In this document: positions 8,168 through 14,099 of the stretch, piece by piece | Position numbering within the stretch: the stretch's first letter is position 1 | Layout: each line of letters starts with the position of its first letter | Assembly (NCBI GenBank): GCA_002375205.1 | Contig: DFLL01000047.1 | Span: forward strand, 1 to 25,570 | Origin: Caryophanales bacterium UBA3620 | Lineage (GTDB): Bacteria; Bacillota_I; Bacilli_A; RF39; UBA660 | Direction: 5' to 3' | DNA length: 25,570 bases | The notes under the pieces: generated by a model | Seen by the model: only the letters and a program-made list of their open reading frames with translations | The model's database searches: none | Told to the model about the DNA's origin: nothing | Translations under genes and position numbers: made by a program

Positions 8168-8989
8168 ATGGAAACTGAAAGAAAAAGAATTTCATTAGTA
8201 GAAGATACTTACGCATATATTGGTCGTGCAAGTGATGAAGAAAATGCGAAAGAATTTAAAACTAAACTACAAAAATACATTAGTATACTAAAAGAAGTTG
8301 TTGAAAGTGATTTTGATAAATTAACTGATAAAGAATTATATGAATTATTATCTAAAGTATATGGTATATCTCTTGATGAAGATGACTACTTAAAAATGCT
8401 ATCTATGTATAACAATAAAAAATATACATTTATTCATAGAATTCCTACAACAATGACTTTTAAAGATAGAGCGACTGAAGGACATGGAAGAAGTTTTGAT
8501 TGGTGGGAACAACTTTATCAAGTTTATTATCTTGCTGCTACTAGTGATACATTTAAATTTGATTATAATAAAACTTATTCAAAAGAAGAAATTAAAAAAT
8601 TAATAGCTAATAAAAATATTGTTTTATTAAAGCAAGAAGAAAAAGCAATAGATAGTATCAGAGGTCAAGAAGAATACGAACCAATACCAACATTAAATAT
8701 TGATATTAATGGGTATGGAGATAATATATCTAAATTCGTTTTAGATAATTATAGTTTATTTGGCAAATTATTAAGAAAAAGATTTACTAAAAAAACTGTA
8801 TTAAAAGATATGAGAGAAATGATTGACGAATTAACCGAAGAAATGCAAGATATTTTTTCAGATATCAAATCAAGTGATCCTAATTATTCTGGAACTGCAA
8901 GAGTATGTAAAGAATGGTTCGATTCATCATCAGAAAAAACAGAATATCAAGGTATTCAAAAAACATTAAAGCCAGCAAATAATAAGTAA
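8168..8989 (+). CDS. Unknown 273-aa cargo protein paired with OLD nuclease
   Basis: Start at 8168 with AAGGAGG. The soluble protein starts METERKRISLVEDTYAYIGR, has acidic helical stretches, an aromatic central segment (GRSFDWWEQLYQVYYLA, about 115-131) and a basic patch KLLRKRFTKK (about 198-207). No signal peptide, membrane helix, Walker motif or nuclease motif is visible, and I do not recognise the family. It is the first gene of module 1, behind the extended -10 promoter and 77 bases upstream of the OLD-family gene, with a leaky-looking terminator between them. Partnership with that ATPase-nuclease, as sensor, effector or inhibitor, is inferred from context only. Confidence 0.8.
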   Translation: METERKRISLVEDTYAYIGRASDEENAKEFKTKLQKYISILKEVVESDFDKLTDKELYELLSKVYGISLDEDDYLKMLSMYNNKKYTFIHRIPTTMTFKDRATEGHGRSFDWWEQLYQVYYLAATSDTFKFDYNKTYSKEEIKKLIANKNIVLLKQEEKAIDSIRGQEEYEPIPTLNIDINGYGDNISKFVLDNYSLFGKLLRKRFTKKTVLKDMREMIDELTEEMQDIFSDIKSSDPNYSGTARVCKEWFDSSSEKTEYQGIQKTLKPANNK

Positions 8990-9000
8990 ATAATATATAA

Positions 9001-9048
9001 GGGCTAGTAAAGACTTATAGACGATAAGGAAATACTATGCTCTTTTTT
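9001..9048 (+). terminator. Intrinsic terminator inside cargo module 1
   Basis: GGGCTAGTA (9001-9009) pairs with TACTATGCTC (9033-9042) through nine pairs with one bulge, enclosing an inner hairpin CTTAT/ATAAG (9014-9028), and is followed by six T (9043-9048). It sits between two same-strand genes, 18 bases before the second ATG, so it probably lowers expression of the OLD gene relative to its partner. Confidence 0.65.
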
Positions 9049-9066
9049 AGTAGTTAGGAGTAAATT

Positions 9067-10251
9067 ATGTTAAAAATATTTATAGGACCAAATGGTTATG
9101 GAAAAACTTATGAACTAGAAAGAATAAAAAAATCATTATTTGACGAAAAAAATGATAGAAAAGATGTTATTATGCTAGGATCAGAATTAGTTTTTGCTGA
9201 CGAAATGAAAGATACGGTTAATAATTCCTTTTTAATGGATTACATAATAACTGAGTTATTAGTCGATGATGAATTAACAAATATACAAAAACAATTTGAA
9301 AATAAACTAGATACTCTTATTAAAAATAATTCAGATATGTATAATGAATTAATGGATGAAACTTTAAATTTAAATTCACATAAAAGAACAAAAGATGTTA
9401 TTGCACCTCAAAAAACGAAAGAATACAAAAAGTTAGTAAAGATTAATGCTGATGATTTAAAAGGAAGTATGGGAAGTGGGCAAAAGCTACACTTCTTATT
9501 AAGATTAATAGAAAAAAGTAATAAAAAGTATATTTTTTTAGATGAACCAGAAAATCATTCTCATCCATCTATGCTAAATATAACAGCAAATTTAATAAAT
9601 AAATTAAGTGAAACTAAAGATGTATATATGGCAACACATTCACCTGAACTATTAAATATGTTAAACATCAATTTTAATAATTTATATATTTTCAATGATC
9701 CTGAATACAAAGGGTCTAAAACAATAGATTTTAAAAAGGCAGCAAATGCTTTACCAAGTACCATTAATATTGAAAATCTATATTCAAACTCAAAAACATA
9801 CTATGATGAAGAAAAACTAAAAAACAATATACTAGAGATTCACAAAAAAGAATTTATGAGTGCACTTTTCTCAACTAAAGTATATATGGTTGAAGGTATA
9901 AATGATCAATTGTTTTTAAAAAAAGTACTAAATAAAGCTGGAAAGCAATTTGAACAATATAGTATTTTCCCCTGTTATGGTAAACCACATTATTTTCCAT
10001 TCATTGAGATATTTAAAGACTTAGGAATTGATGTAGTCTTATTATTTGATGAAGATAAAGCAAATGATGAAACTAACAATAAAATTAATACTGAATTGCA
10101 AAAAAACAAACATTATATGTTTAGTGAAATTTTAGAAAAAGAAATTGGATACAATGGAGAAAAAGGAGATTTACCAAAATTTTTAAATTATTTAACAAAT
10201 TATAATAATTATGAGCAATATTTCTCAATTGTAGAAGATAAAAAAAATTAA
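9067..10251 (+). CDS. OLD-family ATPase-TOPRIM endonuclease
   Basis: 394 aa, start at 9067 behind AGGAG. Residues 1-210 are an ABC-type ATPase: Walker A GPNGYGKT (7-14), signature-like SMGSGQ (134-139), Walker B YIFLDEPENH (155-164) and H-loop ATHSPE (189-194). Residues about 268-390 form a TOPRIM nuclease domain: MVEGIND with Glu276, and LLFDEDKAND with Asp328 and Asp330. This is the design of OLD and GajA nucleases, but more compact than GajA (about 580 aa). Members act in anti-phage defence or plasmid exclusion. No UvrD-like GajB follows; instead an unknown gene precedes it, so it is not a standard Gabija. A PARIS-like fused form is an alternative. All catalytic motifs look intact. Confidence 0.88.
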   Translation: MLKIFIGPNGYGKTYELERIKKSLFDEKNDRKDVIMLGSELVFADEMKDTVNNSFLMDYIITELLVDDELTNIQKQFENKLDTLIKNNSDMYNELMDETLNLNSHKRTKDVIAPQKTKEYKKLVKINADDLKGSMGSGQKLHFLLRLIEKSNKKYIFLDEPENHSHPSMLNITANLINKLSETKDVYMATHSPELLNMLNINFNNLYIFNDPEYKGSKTIDFKKAANALPSTINIENLYSNSKTYYDEEKLKNNILEIHKKEFMSALFSTKVYMVEGINDQLFLKKVLNKAGKQFEQYSIFPCYGKPHYFPFIEIFKDLGIDVVLLFDEDKANDETNNKINTELQKNKHYMFSEILEKEIGYNGEKGDLPKFLNYLTNYNNYEQYFSIVEDKKN

Positions 10252-10261
10252 CTAAAAATTG

Positions 10262-10397
10262 TTGAAATAAATGATATATATGGTAAAATGTATTTAGTGA
10301 TTAGTTGTTTATCAACTATTCCTTAGGTTTCGGATATACTATATCTTCGTACCAATAATGAATAATTCGAACTCTTTAATTGGAGTTCGTTTTTTTT
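10262..10397 (+). ncRNA. Module-end structured transcript, copy A
   Basis: A promoter TTGAAA (10262-10267), 16-base spacer ending in TGG, TAAAAT (10284-10289) is followed by about 75 bases without a gene that hold hairpins TAGTTG/CAACTA (10302-10318) and GATAT/ATATC (10333-10345), the conserved box TCGTACCAATA, and an intrinsic terminator (CGAACTC/GAGTTCG, 10368-10389, then eight T). It is the divergent member of a family of three (see 11842 and 13715). A short independent RNA of about 100 bases is predicted; function unknown. Confidence 0.5.
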
Positions 10398-10399
10398 AT

Positions 10400-10597
10400 A
10401 AAAAAATAGAATACTGGAAAGAAAAATTTGAAAGGATAATAAATCATATAAGTGATAAAGTACAAGGATTATTTGGAGATAAAGATAAAGAAAAATACCA
10501 AGATGTAGCCAATGATTTATATATAAATGATATTATAGATAAAAAAGAATATAACAAAATAAACGGCGAAAAAGAAAAAGATGGTTTTTATAGATAA
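10400..10597 (+). pseudogene. Orphan mobV 3' end, copy 1
   Basis: The frame encodes IEYWKEKFERIINHISDK..., ending EKEKDGFYR, which aligns with the last 60 residues of the MobV relaxase (EYWKDKFEKLISFLHDK..., ending KEKDDFER). An ATG at 10358 lies in frame but inside the preceding terminator and has no ribosome binding site, so the apparent 79-aa gene is not believed. The fragment is diverged from the resident mobV in sequence, so it came from a related element rather than from local duplication. The relaxase domain is absent. Confidence 0.85.
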
Positions 10598-10663
10598 TTT
10601 GTAAAATAAATATGTAAATATCACTTATATTCATTGAAAATATATTTTAGAATAAAGGTTTAT

Positions 10664-10673
10664 GTGTTATACT
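10664..10673 (+). promoter_or_regulatory. Module 2 cargo promoter (extended -10)
   Basis: TGTG-TATACT with the -10 box at 10668-10673 and no good -35 box; identical in copy 2 at 12250-12255 and similar to the module 1 promoter. It lies 20 bases before the ATG of the next gene. Confidence 0.6.
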
Positions 10674-10692
10674 ATGAGTAAGGAGGTAAAAT

Positions 10693-11028
10693 ATGAATAG
10701 CATAGTAGGAATTAAAATTATTGAAAATAATATAACACCAAACGGTATTATGATTATAAGAGAATATTATAATAATGAAAAATCTATTTCGGACATTAAA
10801 GAATTAATTGAATCTAATGATTATATAGTTGTATGTGATTATATAGATAAAACTGGTATTGAAAGGATACTTGAATTATATTCTAAATTGAGTAATGAAG
10901 GTATAAAATGTGAATTATATGAACATGATGCAAAAACTACAACAGAATTTTTAAACAATCTTTTGGAATCATATAGACAGACAGAAAAAGAAGTTGAAGA
11001 AGAAATGGATTGGGAAGCAGAAGAATAG
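10693..11028 (+). CDS. Hypothetical small acidic protein, module 2
   Basis: 111 aa, start at 10693 with AAGGAGG and 6-base spacing. The soluble protein starts MNSIVGIKIIENNITPNGIM and ends in a very acidic tail (EKEVEEEMDWEAEE). An alternating beta and helix pattern is suggested, with no membrane segment or catalytic motif. I do not recognise it. It leads a three-gene run with the 11037 and 11254 genes, spaced by 8 and 4 bases, one of which resembles an immunity-type family. A role in the same immunity-like cargo is a contextual guess. Confidence 0.75.
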   Translation: MNSIVGIKIIENNITPNGIMIIREYYNNEKSISDIKELIESNDYIVVCDYIDKTGIERILELYSKLSNEGIKCELYEHDAKTTTEFLNNLLESYRQTEKEVEEEMDWEAEE

Positions 11029-11036
11029 GTGTTCTA

Positions 11037-11249
11037 ATGAATAATAATCAAATAAATTTTAAAGGTGTGATATGCAAATTAGGAACTTATAGAGTTAATG
11101 GTGAAGATAAACCAACATTATATTATATTTCATCACCAGATGATGAAACTATGTATAAAGCAGGTTTTGAAGAATTACACTATGGTTTGTGGGGACACAT
11201 ATTAACAGATGAAGAATACAAAGAAATATTGAAGTTAGAGGAGAAATAA
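11037..11249 (+). CDS. Hypothetical 70-aa protein, module 2
   Basis: The ATG at 11037 is preferred over an upstream TTG inside the previous gene because AGGTG lies 7 bases before it; the previous stop is 8 bases away, so the two are translationally linked. It starts MNNNQINFKGVICKLGTYRV and looks mainly beta in its first half, with a helical, charged end (TDEEYKEILKLEEK). No cysteine pair, membrane segment or known motif is visible. Family not recognised; it belongs to the module 2 operon. Confidence 0.7.
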   Translation: MNNNQINFKGVICKLGTYRVNGEDKPTLYYISSPDDETMYKAGFEELHYGLWGHILTDEEYKEILKLEEK

Positions 11250-11253
11250 AAAT

Positions 11254-11565
11254 ATGAAAATATATGATAAAGCTGTATGGCAAATAGATGGTGGGATTCC
11301 ATATGAATTAGTAGTAAATCATTTTAAAATTGTATTCACATGGTTAAATAAACATGATATGTTAAGTGAAGAAGGAAAAGAAGAACTAGAAGATGGAATT
11401 GATGGTGAAGCCTCATTAAATGAGCAATTACTAACTCAAGAAGGAACTTCATTCTTGGATAAATATTATGATAAATTTTTAATGGCAATAGCAAAAGAAA
11501 CATATGGAAAAAATGATTCTATAGAAGAACTAGATAAACTTTACCAAGAATACAAAAATAATTAG
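11254..11565 (+). CDS. Immunity-like protein (DUF7832-type), module 2
   Basis: 103 aa, start at 11254 with AGAGGAG about 10 bases upstream. The opening YDKAVWQIDGGIPYELVVNH, followed by FTWLNKHDML, resembles the short DUF7832 family (YDKAxWHxxGxxP, a His, then xxWxxxxxL), whose members often sit among polymorphic-toxin immunity genes. The body is acidic and helical. No toxin gene is present nearby, so it would be an orphan immunity protein. The family match is from memory of motifs and is moderate. Last intact gene of the module 2 operon. Confidence 0.65.
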   Translation: MKIYDKAVWQIDGGIPYELVVNHFKIVFTWLNKHDMLSEEGKEELEDGIDGEASLNEQLLTQEGTSFLDKYYDKFLMAIAKETYGKNDSIEELDKLYQEYKNN

Positions 11566-11570
11566 GATGA

Positions 11571-11690
11571 TGTATAAACCTTACATTTAATAAAAGATGG
11601 GGAGATCCTGATTTTGATGAAGATGGGCTTGGAATTAAACTAGTAGATGAAGAAATAGTTGAAATAGGATACAATGATATAGCACTTTAA
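11571..11690 (+). pseudogene. 3' remnant of an unknown acidic gene
   Basis: A 39-codon open stretch with no usable start codon (a stop lies immediately upstream at 11568-11570) reads ...FNKRWGDPDFDEDGLGIKLV... and ends at TAA 11688. Its composition is protein-like and it is directly followed by a terminator, so it is probably the C-terminal scrap of a deleted cargo gene. Family unknown. Confidence 0.45.
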
Positions 11691-11706
11691 TATAGTGCTT
11701 TTTTTG
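11681..11706 (+). terminator. Terminator closing module 2 genes
   Basis: AGCACT (11681-11686) pairs with AGTGCT (11694-11699) and is followed by a T-run to about 11705. It overlaps the stop of the gene remnant and ends the module 2 transcript. Confidence 0.8.
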
Positions 11707-11729
11707 TCGAATTTTGTCGAACGATTAAA

Positions 11730-11758
11730 TTGACAATATACGACATTATTGTTATAAT
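11730..11758 (+). promoter_or_regulatory. Consensus promoter without an obvious gene
   Basis: TTGACA (11730-11735), exactly 17 bases, TATAAT (11753-11758): the best promoter in the window. Downstream there is only an 8-codon frame (ATG 11763) before the second promoter at 11842. The transcript would therefore be noncoding and would run into the copy B RNA and its terminator at 11951-11979. Confidence 0.75.
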
Positions 11759-11841
11759 GAATATGTTGTTAGCTACTGAAGTATTGTAGTATGTTGTATG
11801 AAGTATATAAAAACTAATTCAAACAAATTGTATAAAAATTG

Positions 11842-11979
11842 TTCCATACACTAAAAAATATGTTATACTATTATTAGTGATTGATATTAATATTTACTAT
11901 TATTGATTGGTTGTAAACTACTACACTAATCGTACCAATAATGAATAATTCGAACTCTTTAATTAGAATTCGTTTTTTT
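11842..11979 (+). ncRNA. Module-end structured transcript, copy B
   Basis: Promoter TTCCAT (11842-11847), 16-base spacer ending in TGT, TATACT (11864-11869). The predicted RNA begins near 11876, contains GATTGG (11905-11910) paired with CTAATC (11926-11931) around a 15-base loop, then GTACCAATA, then a terminator hairpin (11951-11972, one C-A mismatch) with seven T. Compared with copy C the stem changes a G-C pair to G-T, so pairing is kept. The downstream ACCAAT could pair alternatively with ATTGGT of the same stem. Confidence 0.55.
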
Positions 11980-12257
11980 ATAAAAAAATAGAATACTGGA
12001 AAGAAAAATTTGAAAGGATAATAAATCATATAAGTGATAAAGTACAAGGATTATTTGGAGACAAAGATAAAGAAAAATACCAAGATGTAGCCAATGATTT
12101 ATATATAAATGATATTATAGATAAAAAAGAATATAACAAAATAAACGGCGAAAAAGAAAAAGATGGTTTTTATAGATAATTTGTAAAATAAATATGTGAA
12201 TATCACTTATATTCATTGAAAATATATTTTAAAATAAAGGTTTATGTGTTATACTAT
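11931..12257 (+). repeat. Long direct repeat, copy 2
   Basis: 327-base partner of 10348-10675, about 98% identical by eye. It carries the terminator, orphan mob tail and the same extended -10 promoter (TATACT 12250-12255) that serves module 3. Confidence 0.95.
11980..12179 (+). pseudogene. Orphan mobV 3' end, copy 2
   Basis: Same coding tail as copy 1 (IEYWKEKFERIINHISDK..., ending KDGFYR), with one T fewer in the preceding T-run. That shifts the upstream ATG (11941) out of frame and into a stop at once, confirming that no protein is made from this start and that the fragment is a scar rather than a gene. Confidence 0.85.
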
Positions 12258-12275
12258 CAATAGGGAGGGAACATT

Positions 12276-12716
12276 ATGAAGATTGAGTTAATTCCATTAG
12301 AAAAGATGATTTTTGATGGAAAAGAAATTTGTTTTGGAACAAAAAAAGAAGAAGTAATAAAGTTATTAGGAGAACCAGAAAGTAAGTATGAAAACTACGG
12401 AGGTAAAAGTTGGAGTCATTTTTATCCTGAATTTAGTTGTGAATATGACGTAAACGATGAATTGATTTCAATAGAGTTTTTATATGGACATGATGGTAAT
12501 TTAAAACCATATATTTATGGTGTATCTGCATTTGATATTAGCAGAAAAGAATTATTTGAAATTCTCAAAAAACATAATAATGGTAAAATTGATGAAGAAA
12601 GTGAAGATAGTTATGGATTCATCGAAATTAGTGTTGGAATATGGAAAGATTCTGCTAATGAAGATGATGATTATTGGACAACAATTTTAATCGGAAAGAA
12701 AAATTATTATTTATAA
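12276..12716 (+). CDS. Hypothetical immunity-like protein, module 3
   Basis: 146 aa, start at 12276 with GGGAGGG, 20 bases after the module 3 promoter -10 box. The segment FGTKKEEVIKLLGEPESKYE (about 22-41) has the G-x-x-x-x-x-V-x-x-x-L-G-x-P pattern seen in small alpha/beta proteins that occur as orphan immunity or BamE-like domains. The rest is acidic and aromatic (SHFYPEFSCEYD, KDSANEDDDYW), with no signal peptide or membrane segment. I cannot assign a family. Its small size, acidity and neighbours make an immunity role plausible. Confidence 0.75.
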   Translation: MKIELIPLEKMIFDGKEICFGTKKEEVIKLLGEPESKYENYGGKSWSHFYPEFSCEYDVNDELISIEFLYGHDGNLKPYIYGVSAFDISRKELFEILKKHNNGKIDEESEDSYGFIEISVGIWKDSANEDDDYWTTILIGKKNYYL

Positions 12717-12738
12717 TATGTGTTAGGTGAAAATAAAT

Positions 12739-13347
12739 ATGTCAATTGATGATGCACTTAGTTCATTAATGTTATCAATAGGTAAAGAACTTGATTTTGA
12801 ATATTATAAAAGTAGAAGGTGTTTAAAGAAAACAATTAAAGATTTAACTTTTGTACTAGATTTTTATACATGTAAATGGAATAAAATTGGAGATAAAATC
12901 GAGACAAATGTCGGATTTCATATATATAATAAAGACTATGGGAAATTGCCTGTAGAAAGTGTTATTGCTTCTAAAATGTATAAGCCAAAAGATAAAGAAT
13001 GGTATGATATTACTTCAGAGGAAAAGCTAGACGAAGTAATTGATGAGTTGAGCAATGTTTTAAAGCAAGAAATAGGAAACCTTTATTTAAGATTTGAAAA
13101 TAATTATATTGATGCAATAGAGTATTTATTTAACGAAAAGTTTAATGAATTTAATGTGTATTTAGATTTTATTGCAGATAATCTAGGAAAAGATAGAACT
13201 TTAAATAAAGCAAAAGAAATATATTTTAATTTGTCTGATGATATGATTGCTCAAATAAATGAATATAAAAAAGGTGTCAGAAATAAAACATGGATGTTAA
13301 ATAGAAATAACATTAAATATATTGTAGATAATAATTTAATAAATTAA
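12739..13347 (+). CDS. Hypothetical protein, possibly DUF4304-like, module 3
   Basis: The ATG at 12739 gives 202 aa and has AGGTG about 9 bases upstream; a GTG at 12727 overlaps that ribosome binding site and is a poorer start. Residues about 20-75 (YYKSRRCLKKTIKDLTFVLD, then a beta-rich part reaching FHIYNKDYGK) recall DUF4304, a family found among immunity genes, but the match is weak. The C-terminal half is helical and charged. It lies 22 bases after the 12276 gene and 27 bases before the 13375 gene, so the three form one operon. Confidence 0.75.
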   Translation: MSIDDALSSLMLSIGKELDFEYYKSRRCLKKTIKDLTFVLDFYTCKWNKIGDKIETNVGFHIYNKDYGKLPVESVIASKMYKPKDKEWYDITSEEKLDEVIDELSNVLKQEIGNLYLRFENNYIDAIEYLFNEKFNEFNVYLDFIADNLGKDRTLNKAKEIYFNLSDDMIAQINEYKKGVRNKTWMLNRNNIKYIVDNNLIN

Positions 13348-13374
13348 TTGTTATTGTTTTAAGGAGGAATTGAT

Positions 13375-13698
13375 ATGACAGTAGTAGATAGAAATAAAAT
13401 TGATATTATATATGTTGAAGAAGATAAAGTATTTTTATGCATAAGTGACCATTTAAGTTGGGATAATGATAATTTAACAACTCATTGGGAAATATTACAA
13501 GATAAGATTAAAGATTATATGGGCTTTATTAAATCAGGACAATTTAGAGAAAAATATCCCGATGAAAAAATGAAACCATGTATAAAAATTTATTTTTCAA
13601 ATGAATGGCCAGATGTTGTTGAAAAATACTTACATAAATTAAAGCAACTACATGAAGAATATGGTTGTGAGTTAACGTGGGTACATGATCCTAGATAA
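13375..13698 (+). CDS. DUF6572-type immunity-like protein, module 3
   Basis: 107 aa, start at 13375 behind AAGGAGG. The pattern IDIIYVEEDKVFLCISDHL, then WDNDNLTTHWEILQDKIKDY, then a segment GFIKSGQFREKYPD fits the small DUF6572 family (conserved D-x-L-x-W, H-x-x-x-L-Q-x-K-I-x-x-Y and ESG/KSG-x-x-x-x-x-YP), known from immunity-type loci. It is likely cytosolic, with no catalytic residues. It is the last gene of the cargo, directly before RNA copy C. The family call is by motif memory. Confidence 0.7.
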   Translation: MTVVDRNKIDIIYVEEDKVFLCISDHLSWDNDNLTTHWEILQDKIKDYMGFIKSGQFREKYPDEKMKPCIKIYFSNEWPDVVEKYLHKLKQLHEEYGCELTWVHDPR

Positions 13699-13714
13699 AA
13701 TAGTATGATAAATG

Positions 13715-13848
13715 TTCCATTATTAACAAATTATGTTATACTATTATCAGTGATTGATATTAATATTTACTATTGATGATTGGTTGTAAACTACTATACC
13801 AATCGTACCAATATAACAATTACTCGAACAATTAAGTTCGAGTTTTTA
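13715..13848 (+). ncRNA. Module-end structured transcript, copy C
   Basis: Promoter TTCCAT (13715-13720), 16-base spacer ending in TGT, TATACT (13737-13742). The predicted RNA holds a perfect GATTGG (13778-13783) / CCAATC (13799-13804) stem with the same 15-base loop as copy B except one base, the GTACCAATA box, and an 8-bp terminator ACTCGAAC/GTTCGAGT (13822-13843) with five T. Its terminator hairpin differs from copies A and B in sequence but not in form. No mob tail follows: this is the right end of the array. Confidence 0.55.
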
Positions 13849-13895
13849 TTTAACAAAAATAAAAAAAGAACATACAATATCATAGGTGATACTAT

Positions 13896-14099
13896 ATGTT
13901 TAATAATTTCTTTAGATTTATGAGATGCTGTATAGGAATAAAATTATTAGCTTTACTTGGAGTATTAGTTTTATCAATAATTATTCTCTATCAGTTTTTT
14001 ATAACGATGTTTTCTCCATGTTTTGGAAGTATCTTTGTATTATTTCTTGAATACTGTCTACTTATATGTGCAGGCTTCTATCTATTTTTCGGACTCTAA
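13896..14099 (+). CDS. Small hydrophobic membrane protein (67 aa)
   Basis: Start at 13896 with AGGTGAT upstream, the same style of ribosome binding site as neighbouring chromosomal genes. It has two predicted membrane segments (about IKLLALLGVLVLSIIILYQF and SIFVLFLEYCLLICAGFYLF) and little else. It runs toward uvrB and overlaps its 3' end by 18 bases. It may be chromosomal or the last gene of element 1. No family recognised. The frame could be chance given the AT-rich DNA, but the ribosome binding site argues for it. Confidence 0.45.
   Translation: MFNNFFRFMRCCIGIKLLALLGVLVLSIIILYQFFITMFSPCFGSIFVLFLEYCLLICAGFYLFFGL

Larger units (their letters stand above)
10348..10675 (+). repeat. Long direct repeat, copy 1 (terminator + mob tail + promoter)
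   Basis: 328 bases nearly identical to 11931-12257: by eye, five substitutions and one T-run length difference. The unit spans the end of the module-end RNA with its terminator, an orphan mob 3' end and the extended -10 promoter of the next cargo genes. Divergence starts exactly after the promoter, where the cargo differs. Confidence 0.95.
4127..13885 (+). mobile_element. Integrative mobilizable element with defence/immunity cargo
   Basis: All genes from 4164 to 13698 run on the plus strand between chromosomal tRNA-Met and uvrB. They include a large serine recombinase, a MobV relaxase with an oriT-like region upstream, and three cargo modules, but no type IV secretion genes. This is the make-up of an integrative mobilizable element that borrows conjugation machinery. 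The limits given are approximate: I looked for a shared core sequence between the left (4128-4163) and right (13849-13895) edges and found none convincing. The gene at 4164 could also be chromosomal. Confidence 0.75.

Noticed and set aside
9067..10251. Standard Gabija system
   Set aside because: No UvrD-like GajB gene is adjacent and the nuclease is shorter than typical GajA.
10358..10597. A 79-aa gene starting MNNSNSLIGVRFF
   Set aside because: Its start lies inside a terminator hairpin with no ribosome binding site, the near-identical second copy is frameshifted there, and the rest is an orphan mob tail.
11842..13848. Module-end units as CRISPR repeats or integron attC sites
   Set aside because: The three units are far apart, not regularly spaced, carry promoters and terminators, and lack spacer structure; no cas genes or tyrosine integron integrase are present.
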